Part shown: positions 18,254 to 25,858 of the stretch, one piece after another
How the letters are laid out: each line of letters opens with the position of its first letter
Numbering within the stretch: the first letter of the stretch is position 1
Source: CAKZNE01 sp040222435
Lineage (GTDB): Bacteria > Bacteroidota > Bacteroidia > Flavobacteriales > Schleiferiaceae
Direction: 5' to 3'
DNA length: 64,000 bases
NCBI GenBank assembly: GCA_965212245.1
Contig: OZ243107.1
Span: 2,976,001 to 3,040,000, forward strand
Position numbers and translations under genes: made by a program
The notes under the pieces: model-generated
Told to the model about the DNA's origin: nothing
Database searches by the model: none
Seen by the model: only the letters and a program-made list of their open reading frames with translations

Positions 18254-19087
18254 TTATAAGCTATATTTTATTATACGTTTCTTAGCATCAGGCACATCTT
18301 GGAATTCAAGGCTTGAATGCTTGGGCTCAATCAGGTCATTCTCAATTAAAGCATACTTTAGAGGAATTAAAGCCATATTCTTGTCATCTGAGAAATACCG
18401 GTATATCCATAGATTTGAACAAAATAAACTCTTATCAACATACCTAGGCTTAAACCCGTAATTGATTAATTTAAGATTTGAGGCAACACTCGGATAAATT
18501 AAGCAGGAGGCATCTTGGTCCTTCAATAAAATATTAGTGAAGGCAATTGTATATTTATATTCGAATTCCTTTCCCTTGTCAATAGATCTATGGAAACAGC
18601 TAGAGATAAATTCTTCAATTTCCTTATCAAATTCATTTTTGTAGTTATACCTATCAAGAAGATGAGCCCACATATCCAATTTTCTTAAAACCTCAATTCC
18701 TGCAAAATGACATTTTGCGGGAATTGAATTTGGCCGGTATTTAAATTCTCCGATTAATAAATAATCCTCATTATTAGGGCGTAATTCTCTAATGGTCGTT
18801 TCAACTGCATTTGAAGAATAAAAGAAGTTTTGATTTTTATTATGACACCTACCAAGTTTTTGTTCTTCGAGTTTTAAAACAGATTGGTCCCTATACCATA
18901 TTTGGTTAACACTCTTAATATCTTCAATGTCTTTTTCCTTTATGATCCTAGATCTAAATAATCCTTCGAATGTATCTAGTTCCGTTGTTGGCCTAGTATG
19001 TGAAAGTATCACTTTGGAGAAGAAATTTTCCAGTTCGCTTATCGAACAGGTCTTAATATTATATCTGTCTAATTTAGAAAATCGCAT
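18254..19087 (-). CDS. RES-domain protein, candidate NAD+-degrading toxin
   Basis: A 277-residue protein with the RES signature. Candidate conserved residues are Arg45/Arg47 (GLFRSRII), Arg80 (LGRCHN), the FFYSS strand, Glu101 (TIRELRP) and the Ser in CLIYPSVASN near residue 207. RES proteins such as MbcT are NAD+ phosphorylases and normally toxins paired with an Xre-type antitoxin. No such antitoxin gene is adjacent here, and the protein is longer than the usual 150-230 residues. It lies between REP copies A and B in inverted orientation, next to a RAYT, and is more A/T-rich than the core. The RES assignment rests on motif order; toxin function is inference. Confidence 0.72.
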   Translation of the reverse strand: MRFSKLDRYNIKTCSISELENFFSKVILSHTRPTTELDTFEGLFRSRIIKEKDIEDIKSVNQIWYRDQSVLKLEEQKLGRCHNKNQNFFYSSNAVETTIRELRPNNEDYLLIGEFKYRPNSIPAKCHFAGIEVLRKLDMWAHLLDRYNYKNEFDKEIEEFISSCFHRSIDKGKEFEYKYTIAFTNILLKDQDASCLIYPSVASNLKLINYGFKPRYVDKSLFCSNLWIYRYFSDDKNMALIPLKYALIENDLIEPKHSSLEFQDVPDAKKRIIKYSL

Positions 19088-19112
19088 TTTGTAACTGAAA
19101 TAATCGCTGACT

Positions 19113-19134
19113 AAGCGTAGCGTCCGCTACGCTT
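19113..19134 (-). repeat. REP palindrome copy B
   Basis: AAGCGTAGCG + TC + CGCTACGCTT, the reverse orientation of copies A and C. It sits 12 bp after the stop of the RAYT reading frame and so marks the transposase 3' end. Confidence 0.95.
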
Positions 19135-19145
19135 TCGTATCACCA

Positions 19146-19688
19146 TCAAACTTTCTCAATCGCTAGTAAGCCCGGCAAGTCTGCATAATTTCGGGCACTG
19201 CTGTATACATAATCTATAGCATTTTCCACCCATCCGGCTCGTACCGGGTTTTCGTGAATGTAATTCAAACGTGATTCGATCATTTCCGCACTAACTAATT
19301 CAACAGCATGATTGTAATGCGTCCAGAGTTGTTGGTTCTGAACCCGCTTATTAAACTTAGTATGGTATTCAAAGACCATCTTCATCCATTCTTTCCGACT
19401 TTCCTGTGAGTTATTTTCTTTAAAACCTGCCTGGATGTGAAACTTTTAAAATCCCGGATGGTATCCGATAAACTATTGGTGGAACTCTTTACGATCAAGT
19501 GAAGATGATTGGTCATTAAAACATAAGCATACACCAGTAATCCTTTATTTTCGATGCAGTATTGCAAGCTATTCATCAATATATCCCGGTAAATCTTCCG
19601 GCTGAAAACATCTACCCAGCCTATTACCTGGCTGGCGGGTTATAAAGTAAGGTGCCCTTCGATCTTTTATTTGATAAACATCACTCAT
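19146..19688 (-). pseudogene. REP-associated tyrosine transposase (RAYT), two frameshifts
   Basis: Three reading frames join into one IS200-like (Y1) transposase. Frame one starts at 19688 (MSDVYQIKDRRAPYFIT) and shifts near 19630. Frame two continues WVDVFSRKIYRDILMNSLQYC and carries the HUH motif in MTNHLHLIV and FKSFTSRQVLKK. It shifts again near 19410-19420 in an A-rich run. Frame three continues ESRKEWMKMVFEYH, then LNYIHENPVRAGWVENAIDYVYSSARNY, and ends LPGLLAIEKV at 19146. Motif order and total length of about 180 residues fit Bacteroidota RAYTs. The gene is inactive unless recoded, and both frameshifts are visible in the sequence. Confidence 0.88.
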
Positions 19689-19725
19689 ACTGTAGTTAAA
19701 GATACTGAAGTGTCAAAGGATATTC

Positions 19726-19747
19726 AAGCGTAGCGGACGCTACGCTT
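19726..19747 (+). repeat. REP palindrome copy C
   Basis: AAGCGTAGCG + GA + CGCTACGCTT, 37 bp upstream of the RAYT start and in the same orientation as copy A. The left flank GTCAAAGGATATTC resembles that of copy A. Confidence 0.95.
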
Positions 19748-19754
19748 AGGTAGG

Positions 19755-19853
19755 ACCGATGTTGGGTTCGAAATAGGTTTTTCAGATTCTATTGATTTTG
19801 ATGGATTTGGTGGTGGGGACTTCGTTGGAGGCGGTGCTTTTGGTGATTGGTAA
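19755..19853 (+). pseudogene. 3' fragment of a Gly-rich-tailed protein, cut at the REP
   Basis: From just right of REP copy C the plus strand reads TDVGFEIGFSDSIDFDGF, then GGGDFVGGGAFGDW and a stop. This Gly/Phe/Asp-rich ending resembles the tails of TPM-domain and related membrane-associated proteins. There is no start codon, and an in-frame stop lies inside the REP, so only the last 30 or so codons remain. It appears to be a gene whose 5' part was removed by the RAYT/REP element. Confidence 0.5.
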
Positions 19854-19926
19854 AGAAATGTTCTTTAATAATGGTACCTTAAAAAAGAGAACAATATAAT
19901 TGATATATAGATCATTGCTCTGTATG

Positions 19927-19934
19927 CATACGTT
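19927..19934 (+). other. GTTAGC-type cassette-end motif before the WG-repeat gene
   Basis: ACGTTAGC lies about 17 bp before the ATG at 19951. The same short motif precedes several genes of the minus-strand cassette array (35382, 36044, 40455). The motif alone is weak evidence; together with the hairpin element after the gene it suggests a single cassette. Confidence 0.35.
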
Positions 19935-19950
19935 AGCAAATATTAAATAG

Positions 19951-20481
19951 ATGATGAATAGATTAAGAATAGTGTTAGCAGTATTTAGTACTCAGTTAGC
20001 ATTTGGGCAATTACCTGAAAAAGAATTAAGGAAAAAGTTAAAAGCTGATAGTATTGAAATAGATAAAGGAAACGGAGATGGTGTTTTTAAAATTCGAAAC
20101 AAAAAAACTAAAAAGTGGGGCATACGCCAATGGATTTATGAAGGAGTGAAAACAAAAGAACTAATACCAATGGAATATGATTCAGTAAAGCTTTTCCCTT
20201 TTAATGGCGCATTTACCGCAGTCTATAACGATGGTAAAGTTGGATTTTATTTGTCTGTTTGGTCATACGGGACAGGTGCAAAACAATCTGTCCCATGTAT
20301 CTACGAAGACTATAAGCGCTATATAACAGATGATCAGATTCCTAAACTAGCTGTCAAAAAAGACAATAAATGGGGCTGGGTTGATTGGTTAACAGGTGAG
20401 GAGAAATCGGAATTTAAATACGAAACGCCTGAGGATTTACCATACCCCCATTATAATCAGGAAATGCGGTTGGAGAAATAA
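19951..20481 (+). CDS. Exported WG-repeat protein
   Basis: A 176-residue exported protein (signal peptide MMNRLRIVLAVFSTQLAFG). It has WG-type beta repeats, seen as IRNKKTKKWGIRQWIYEG, VYNDGKVGFYLSVWS and VKKDNKWGWVDWLTGEE. WG repeats form beta-rich surfaces of unknown function and are common in Bacteroidota. The gene at 29245 is a longer relative with the same repeat type. It starts 17 bp after a GTTAGC motif and is followed by an attC-like hairpin, so it may be a mobile cassette. Two adjacent ATG codons (19951 and 19954) are possible starts. Confidence 0.75.
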   Translation: MMNRLRIVLAVFSTQLAFGQLPEKELRKKLKADSIEIDKGNGDGVFKIRNKKTKKWGIRQWIYEGVKTKELIPMEYDSVKLFPFNGAFTAVYNDGKVGFYLSVWSYGTGAKQSVPCIYEDYKRYITDDQIPKLAVKKDNKWGWVDWLTGEEKSEFKYETPEDLPYPHYNQEMRLEK

Positions 20482-20555
20482 AACGATTTGCTAAGGATGT
20501 ATAAACGGCTTTAAAACACCAGACCGTTCTTTGCAAGTTGAAAAGTTGAGCTTAC

Positions 20556-20617
20556 AAACAGCACATTTGGTTTTTGCCGACACAAAACCCAGCGCCAAAA
20601 AACCGAAAGAGCTGTTT
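20556..20617. other. Large imperfect hairpin, attC-like or terminator
   Basis: AAACAGC (20556-20562) pairs with GCTGTTT (20611-20617), and GGTTTTT (20569-20575) with AAAAACC (20598-20604), with mismatches between. It is preceded by GTATAAACGG (20509) and lies between two plus-strand genes, as a cassette recombination site would. A run of T after the stem means a terminator is also possible. Confidence 0.5.
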
Positions 20618-20696
20618 TTCACCCGTGCATTGAAGTAAAACCACTAGGAAACAGGTGTTGAAATGTATTTTAAAATAAATTCTTACTTTTCATTTT

Positions 20697-21473
20697 ATGG
20701 AAAATGAAATTGAACTAAACTTCCAGACCTGTCCTAATGAATCTAACAACTTATTGGTGTGTCTTCATGGAAATTCTACAGATTCCAATTATTTTTCATT
20801 GTTGCTAAAAGGTATTGATGGTTGGAATGTTGTAGCTCCCGATTATATTGGACATGGGGATAGCCCTAAGTTAGCTCCAGGGGATTATAATTTTGAAGTT
20901 TTTGTACAGTGTTTGGTCCAATTTATAAATCACTTCTCCCACGATCGGCTGGTGATTGTTGGGCACTCTATGGGAGGCAATTTAGCAATTGAATTGATGA
21001 ATGTTATTGAGGTAGATGGTTTGTTGTTATTAGCAGCTCCACCTGTTTCATACTCCAGTGATTTATCCCCTTATCTAAAACTACCCGATTTTGTATTATC
21101 GGAAACTCACAAAGAAAATAGAAGACGCGTTGAAAAGTATCTTTCTGAAGTTACTTCAGATCAATCTGCAATAGCATATTTAACGCAGACCTTCCTACAT
21201 ACAGATCCTGTCTTTCGAGATCGATTACTAGAGGAATTTAACGCTATGAAGTTTTCTGATCAGTTGGAAATATTGAAACAGAATGAATCCACTTATGTGG
21301 GTTATATAACGGCTCTTGATGACGTTGCTGCAAACAATGAGTATATAAATCAATTAGATAGCGTGAAAATTTTTGATTATTATGACAAAATCCCGGATTC
21401 CGGACATTATAGCTTGATTGAAAGGCCTATACAAAATAAGAAATCTATTCTGAATTTCATTAAAAGCGTTTAA
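20697..21473 (+). CDS. Alpha/beta hydrolase
   Basis: A 258-residue alpha/beta-hydrolase fold protein, cytoplasmic (no signal peptide). It has the oxyanion region CLHGNSTDSNYF, the nucleophile elbow IVGHSMGGNLAIEL with catalytic Ser, and the catalytic His in DSGHYSLIERP. The acid residue probably lies near DDVAANNEY. Substrate unknown. Its stop codon shares a base with the start of the PAS-LuxR gene (TAATG), so the two are coupled. A hydrolase tied to a LuxR-type regulator suggests that it makes, removes or releases the ligand of the regulator; that is inference. Confidence 0.87.
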   Translation: MENEIELNFQTCPNESNNLLVCLHGNSTDSNYFSLLLKGIDGWNVVAPDYIGHGDSPKLAPGDYNFEVFVQCLVQFINHFSHDRLVIVGHSMGGNLAIELMNVIEVDGLLLLAAPPVSYSSDLSPYLKLPDFVLSETHKENRRRVEKYLSEVTSDQSAIAYLTQTFLHTDPVFRDRLLEEFNAMKFSDQLEILKQNESTYVGYITALDDVAANNEYINQLDSVKIFDYYDKIPDSGHYSLIERPIQNKKSILNFIKSV

Positions 21474-22198
21474 TGAGTAAAGATGACATGGATAGATTTT
21501 TAAATCAGCAAGCTGAAAAGCTGAAGAATTTAAAAGTCATAACACAAAAGCTTGATGGGTTAGAAAGTTATCCCCTAACAGCATCGCAATGTCTATACGT
21601 TCACAATTTCCAAACTAAAGCTATTACCTTTCAAAGAGGGGTTTTGGAATTTTTAGGGTATCCACAAAAAGAATTCAATTCTCAGTTAGCCAATAGTTAT
21701 TTTCATCCACAAGATAAAGCTATGGTGTCACGGATAATTCAAGCCTCTGTTGGTTATGCCGTAGAAAATAAATTCTCTCAAAACGCGCATCTGTACGTAA
21801 CCTGCAGAATACGAAAAAAGAATGGTGAATATATTAAAGTGCTCAGGCAATCAAAAGTCTTTGAAGCAGATAAAAATGGTCATTTGATCAGCAATTTTTC
21901 TTTGATTACAGACATATCTTACATGGATACATCTAACTGTGTAGAATGGAACTTTGATGCCAATAAATTAGATCAAGAGGCCTTTAAAAGATACGTAGGC
22001 CATCACTATGAAAACTTTTTTTCGACTCGACAATTTGAAATTATAGAAGGAATTGTCAAGGGGCTTAGTAGTGAGGAAATCGGAGAGCTACTTTTTATTA
22101 GTAAGCATACTGTAGATACGCACCGCAGAAATATTCTTAAAAAGCCAGATGTAAAAACGCGGTTGAACTTATTGCATTTTGTAAAAAGAATGGGTTGA
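21473..22198 (+). CDS. PAS-domain LuxR-family transcriptional regulator
   Basis: A 241-residue regulator. Residues about 35-155 form a PAS_3-type sensor (ITFQRGVLEFLGYPQKEFNS, YFHPQDKAMVSRII, CRIRKKNGEYIKVLRQ, FSLITDISYM). The C-terminal 65 residues are a LuxR/GerE helix-turn-helix (FSTRQFEIIEGIVKGLSSEEIGELLFISKHTVDTHRRNILKK). The HTH is standard except that the usual ILKKTG reads ILKKPD. It is translationally coupled to the hydrolase upstream. No receiver domain is present, so it probably binds a small ligand or responds to a cytoplasmic cue. Its targets are unknown. Confidence 0.88.
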   Translation: MSKDDMDRFLNQQAEKLKNLKVITQKLDGLESYPLTASQCLYVHNFQTKAITFQRGVLEFLGYPQKEFNSQLANSYFHPQDKAMVSRIIQASVGYAVENKFSQNAHLYVTCRIRKKNGEYIKVLRQSKVFEADKNGHLISNFSLITDISYMDTSNCVEWNFDANKLDQEAFKRYVGHHYENFFSTRQFEIIEGIVKGLSSEEIGELLFISKHTVDTHRRNILKKPDVKTRLNLLHFVKRMG

Positions 22199-22316
22199 TC
22201 TAAGACTTATTGAGAAAAACACTCATCAATGAGTATTGCAAAATATGAAGAGGACCAAGACCTTTGTTAGTAAGGAGGTATGGTTCTGTGCAGGTTAAAA
22301 AGCCGCACCCACAAAA

Positions 22317-22401
22317 ATGAACCCTTATTATCCTTACCCTGTGTTTAGCCACAGTATCATTTGTACAAGACTATGAAGGGCAGCAGGGTACTAAAAGCTA
22401 A
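22317..22401 (+). pseudogene. Remnant of a small exported protein
   Basis: The sequence reads ATG-A, then in a shifted frame TLIILTLCLATVSFVQ and DYEGQQGTKS before a stop. This looks like a signal peptide MKTLIIL... that lost one A in the AAA codon. It lies in the otherwise empty 22199-22510 stretch. GCTAACAAC, the same short motif found at cassette ends in the 38-39 kb region, begins at 22397 and overlaps the stop. I see nothing else in this gap. Confidence 0.4.
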
Positions 22402-22510
22402 CAACAGTATGGATGAAAGATATTGATGAATTAGCAGAACATTGGCCGGATCGATAAAAATATAATAATCTATAAATCAAAGTACTATCACTTATTTTTT
22501 CAAACCACCG

Positions 22511-24385
22511 ATCTCAATTAGCATTTTCTTTACAGTCTTCTTAAGTATAGTTCTTATCGGCTGTAAAAAAGATAAAGGGTCTGCTTCGGGCTCCCCCGCT
22601 GTCATCGCTATAGAAGTTCTGAACGATAATATCCGGCCGTACAGTGTTGTTTCTATTAACCTGGAAAATGTATCCTTGAACAACCCGGAATATTCGGGGA
22701 GTATAGGAGAAAAAGGGTTGACTCTCTATAAAGTAAATTCATCTACCCTGACTTTTATCGTGCCGGAGGGTGTACCCAGTGGAAATCACAACCTGCGTTT
22801 CAACATTGCCGGGACGAATTATAGCACCACGCTGAACATATTGGAAAACATTCAGGTATCCGACCCTGTAAGTGAGTTTGACCAGATTTATCAGGAACTG
22901 ACTTCAGACACGCTCCTGACGGGAATAGATGCCAATGCCATGAGCCAGGCCCTCTCCGAATTGAATGGTTTAACGGAAGCAGAGCAGCAAATAGCCATAC
23001 AGTTTATCCTCAACAATAAAGCAGCTTTAGACCAGCTTGCCAATCAAATCCGTCAGGCCGAACTTCAGACCGGCTATAAGTTCAAGGCAGAATCTGAAAA
23101 AATGAATATCGTTGTGGCCAGTGTGGCGGTTATCGTGGGTGCAGCCTTGAGCTCGTCCGCTCTGGTCATCGCTGGGAGTGCCTATATTATTGCCAAGGCC
23201 ATAAAAGCAGGATGGAATTTCATAAAACCTTATGCCGGTAAACTTTTTGACAAAGTTGCGAAAGGTCTTGAAACCGCTTTTAATTTCGTAGAAGATGGGT
23301 ATATGGCGGCCACTTATGATGCCATAATGGATGAAGCTGATAATCGTTTAGAGCTTAAAAGCACTACAGCATTGCCTGATACCATCCACTTGGGGGATGG
23401 TGAGGAATTTAAATTTTCCATTCTCCTTGTCCGCGAACCCTATGTTTCGGAAGAGAATGCCGAAGAAATACCCGCTATCGGGGAATTGCTCGATAATTAT
23501 GAAAAGCTGAAGAAGGCACTGAAAGAAGAATTGTCGCTGCCCGACCCACTGACCGAAGCAATAAAAGAATATGCCGAAGACCTGGACGGCTATGCCATAA
23601 CCACATCCAATTCAAATGTAGACGTTTCCGCAATCACCGGAACCCCGGAATTGGGAATAGTAACTTTCAGTACAGAAGAAGAGCAAGATCAACCTTTTCA
23701 ATTTACGATCTCCTACACCAACACGGAGAATGTGACTACCAGCTTTACGGCACAGGCCAAACTGGAAGTGTTTGACCCCTGCAATAATCCTTGCAACGGA
23801 CTGACATCAATTGTATGGGGCAACCATACTTATGACCTGGTTGAAATTGGCTGCCAGTGCTGGTTTGCTGAGAATCTGCGTTACAGCAACGGTATACAAC
23901 AGATTGCAGACTCTGCTGCGTGGTATGATTCGGGTAATGTACCCAAATGGGCTTATTACAATTATAACCCTGCTAATACTGCCTCATATGGTAAACTATA
24001 TAGTTGGGTTGCTGTAAATACAGGAAATCTTTGCCCAGTGGGTTGGCATATCCCTACTGGAGCAGAGTGGGGTCAGTTAGTCACTCACTTAGGGGGCCGT
24101 TATGATGCTGCTGAAAAAATGAGGGCTACTACTTGGTCAGGCGGAACCAACGAAAGTGGATTCTCAGCTCTTCCAGGAGGTTATATTTTTTCTAACGGAG
24201 CAAACTTTGATGAAAACACTTATGGTGCACAGGGACACTGGTGGGCATCTGATCTATCCATAGTAAGCAATTCTTTTCCCTACTATTTCCAGATGACAGA
24301 CAGCGAAATCAAACACACCTATGGCGGTACTGAGTATGGTAAACTTCAGACAGATGGAAGGTCTTGTCGTTGTCTTAAGGATTAA
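22511..24385 (+). CDS. FISUMP-domain lipoprotein without a normal start codon
   Basis: The frame opens at 22469 and reads ISISIFFTVFLSIVLIGC then KKDKGSASGSP, a clear lipoprotein signal with lipobox LIGC at 22553-22564. No ATG, GTG or TTG precedes it in frame. The TTG at 22676 would delete the signal, so initiation must be at ATT/ATC (about 22511-22523) or the start has been mutated. The mature protein has a TIG-like beta domain (residues 30-100 of the mature part), a helical zone with a strongly hydrophobic stretch (VASVAVIVGAALSSSALVIA), and a C-terminal FISUMP domain (CQCWFAENLRY, LCPVGWHIPTGAEW, GRSCRCLKD). Function unknown; probably cell-surface. Confidence 0.7.
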   Translation: MSISIFFTVFLSIVLIGCKKDKGSASGSPAVIAIEVLNDNIRPYSVVSINLENVSLNNPEYSGSIGEKGLTLYKVNSSTLTFIVPEGVPSGNHNLRFNIAGTNYSTTLNILENIQVSDPVSEFDQIYQELTSDTLLTGIDANAMSQALSELNGLTEAEQQIAIQFILNNKAALDQLANQIRQAELQTGYKFKAESEKMNIVVASVAVIVGAALSSSALVIAGSAYIIAKAIKAGWNFIKPYAGKLFDKVAKGLETAFNFVEDGYMAATYDAIMDEADNRLELKSTTALPDTIHLGDGEEFKFSILLVREPYVSEENAEEIPAIGELLDNYEKLKKALKEELSLPDPLTEAIKEYAEDLDGYAITTSNSNVDVSAITGTPELGIVTFSTEEEQDQPFQFTISYTNTENVTTSFTAQAKLEVFDPCNNPCNGLTSIVWGNHTYDLVEIGCQCWFAENLRYSNGIQQIADSAAWYDSGNVPKWAYYNYNPANTASYGKLYSWVAVNTGNLCPVGWHIPTGAEWGQLVTHLGGRYDAAEKMRATTWSGGTNESGFSALPGGYIFSNGANFDENTYGAQGHWWASDLSIVSNSFPYYFQMTDSEIKHTYGGTEYGKLQTDGRSCRCLKD

Positions 24386-24451
24386 GGTACTTCTGAAGGC
24401 TTCGCACCAACCCTGTTTTCCCTATATGCTTACATTTTAAAAATCACAACC

Positions 24452-24874
24452 ATGAAAACAGCAAACACATTATTAACAGCACTATTGCTCCTGGCCACTG
24501 TATCTATGGTACAAGCACAAGACAAAGTAAAAATGTACAGCTTTAGCATTTATTTATCCAATGGTACTTCTTCATCTTGTTCCGATATAGACAAGGCGTA
24601 CGTAAGCCCTATAGTATCGCATCAATTTGATGATTACCGCCAAGGAGATGAAGCAGACTACCAAACCGACAAGCTCAACAGCAAATGGGCAAAAAAATGC
24701 CAGGCTAAGTTTACCATAGAGAGCACCTACTGCTGGGGGTACTACGGTACTGGTGGGGTTTGGCAGGAAAGCCGTAGCAAAACAGATGAAGAGCGTGATG
24801 AAACCATTGCCCATTTAAAACGTCAGGGTTATAAAGTTTACTACGACTATTCTTTTGGGTTTTATTTTGATTAA
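24452..24874 (+). CDS. Small exported Cys-containing protein, unknown
   Basis: A 140-residue protein with a clean signal peptide (cleavage at MVQAQ, residue 22). The mature part has four cysteines (SSSCSD, KKCQAKF, STYCWGYY region) that could form disulfides, and many Tyr residues. I recognise no family. It is the first of a run of seven plus-strand genes for small exported proteins (24452-28185) separated by short gaps. The size, signal peptide and orientation fit the others, but the sequence does not. Confidence 0.65.
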   Translation: MKTANTLLTALLLLATVSMVQAQDKVKMYSFSIYLSNGTSSSCSDIDKAYVSPIVSHQFDDYRQGDEADYQTDKLNSKWAKKCQAKFTIESTYCWGYYGTGGVWQESRSKTDEERDETIAHLKRQGYKVYYDYSFGFYFD

Positions 24875-24906
24875 ATCTCAAATTGTAAACTACGAAAGAC
24901 AAAACA

Positions 24907-25341
24907 ATGAAAAATAAGCTTTTAATAATAGTACTATGCCTGTTCACATTTACTGGTATAAAAAATGCGAATGCTCAAACCAAAGAAGAAACCATAGATT
25001 GGTTAAAGGAATATTTGAGAAGTGAAGGGAAAATAACACCTGCACAGTATTCCGAGTTTGATGGATTTTATCTTAGTTATATAGATGAATGTGGTTTTGA
25101 GCTAAAGGTAAGACATCAATCAGGCTCTATGCATCTTTTTGTAGTGCCGCTAAATGGCATGGAAATTAAATACAATGGCGAATTGAAATTTTCAGGTGAT
25201 AAGATTAAGTGGATTAACCTTGGGCAAGAAAGTCACAGTTACCTCGATGAATCTATGTTCTTCCGTTTTGAGTCGATCAATGGTGGTTATGACCAAATTC
25301 GAAATAGGTTTGAACGACTTGCTACATTTTGTAGTGAGTAA
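24907..25341 (+). CDS. Small exported protein, family shared with the next gene
   Basis: A 144-residue protein with a signal peptide (cleavage at NANAQ, residue 24). The mature part starts TKEETIDWLKEYLRSEG, contains KVRHQSGSMHLFVVPL and GDKIKWINLGQE, and ends with an amphipathic helix (DQIRNRFERLATFC). The gene at 25354 has the same order: a WDETIDFIEKY start, a beta core with IPLRKLHSCY and KWIKIKTTGDY, and a late helix SRIIDAFDHLTYL. They therefore look like tandem diverged copies. No known function. Confidence 0.68.
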   Translation: MKNKLLIIVLCLFTFTGIKNANAQTKEETIDWLKEYLRSEGKITPAQYSEFDGFYLSYIDECGFELKVRHQSGSMHLFVVPLNGMEIKYNGELKFSGDKIKWINLGQESHSYLDESMFFRFESINGGYDQIRNRFERLATFCSE

Positions 25342-25353
25342 AATAGATAAATT

Positions 25354-25854
25354 ATGAAAACTCTATTTATTACAACTCTTCTAATACTAACAGTAACAAC
25401 AGGCATTGCCCAAGAAAAACAAAATGATGCTACCTGGGATGAAACTATTGATTTTATTGAAAAGTATAAGAGTAATATAGAACAAATTAGCATTGATTGG
25501 TACAACCTTGGAAGTCAGGAAAAAGAATATATAGATTTTCAGATTATTTTTTCTTCTGATCATATAACATTTAATAGACTTAATGGTGAAAGTAGCTCTA
25601 TATCTATTCCTTTGAGAAAATTACATAGTTGTTATGAAGCAAATGCAAAATGGATAAAAATTAAAACTACTGGAGATTATATACACTACAATCCTGCTGA
25701 TTTATCAAAAGCTGATTTTAATGTGAATAGAATGAGTATCTGGATTTCAGACTCAGAAATGATTTCTAGAATTATTGATGCCTTTGACCATCTAACATAC
25801 TTATCAAAACAAAAGAGAAAAACAGAACGTAAAGCCAGTGGCGATAAATTTTAA
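25354..25854 (+). CDS. Small exported protein, paralogue of the preceding gene
   Basis: A 166-residue protein with a signal peptide (cleavage near TGIAQ, residue 20). It shares its layout with the gene at 24907: an ETIDFIEKY opening helix, a beta-rich core ending IPLRKLHSCYEANAKWIKI, and a C-terminal helix. The tail is basic (KQKRKTERKASGDKF). It lies 12 bp after the previous gene and 4 bp before the next likely start, so the group is probably co-transcribed. Function unknown. Confidence 0.68.
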   Translation: MKTLFITTLLILTVTTGIAQEKQNDATWDETIDFIEKYKSNIEQISIDWYNLGSQEKEYIDFQIIFSSDHITFNRLNGESSSISIPLRKLHSCYEANAKWIKIKTTGDYIHYNPADLSKADFNVNRMSIWISDSEMISRIIDAFDHLTYLSKQKRKTERKASGDKF

Positions 25855-25858
25855 AATT

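Larger units (their letters stand above)
19113..19747 (-). mobile_element. RAYT/REP element (REPtron-like): inverted REP palindromes around a REP-associated transposase
   Basis: REP copies C (19726-19747) and B (19113-19134) lie in opposite orientation on either side of a broken transposase gene. This is the layout of RAYT elements, in which an IS200-like tyrosine transposase processes REP hairpins. The transposase carries two frameshifts, so this copy should no longer act by itself. Seven further REP copies are scattered to 40.8 kb. Confidence 0.85.

Noticed and set aside
22676..22680. TTG at 22676 as the real start of the FISUMP lipoprotein
   Set aside because: It would discard a perfect in-frame signal peptide and lipobox 115 bp upstream, so a non-standard or lost start is more likely.
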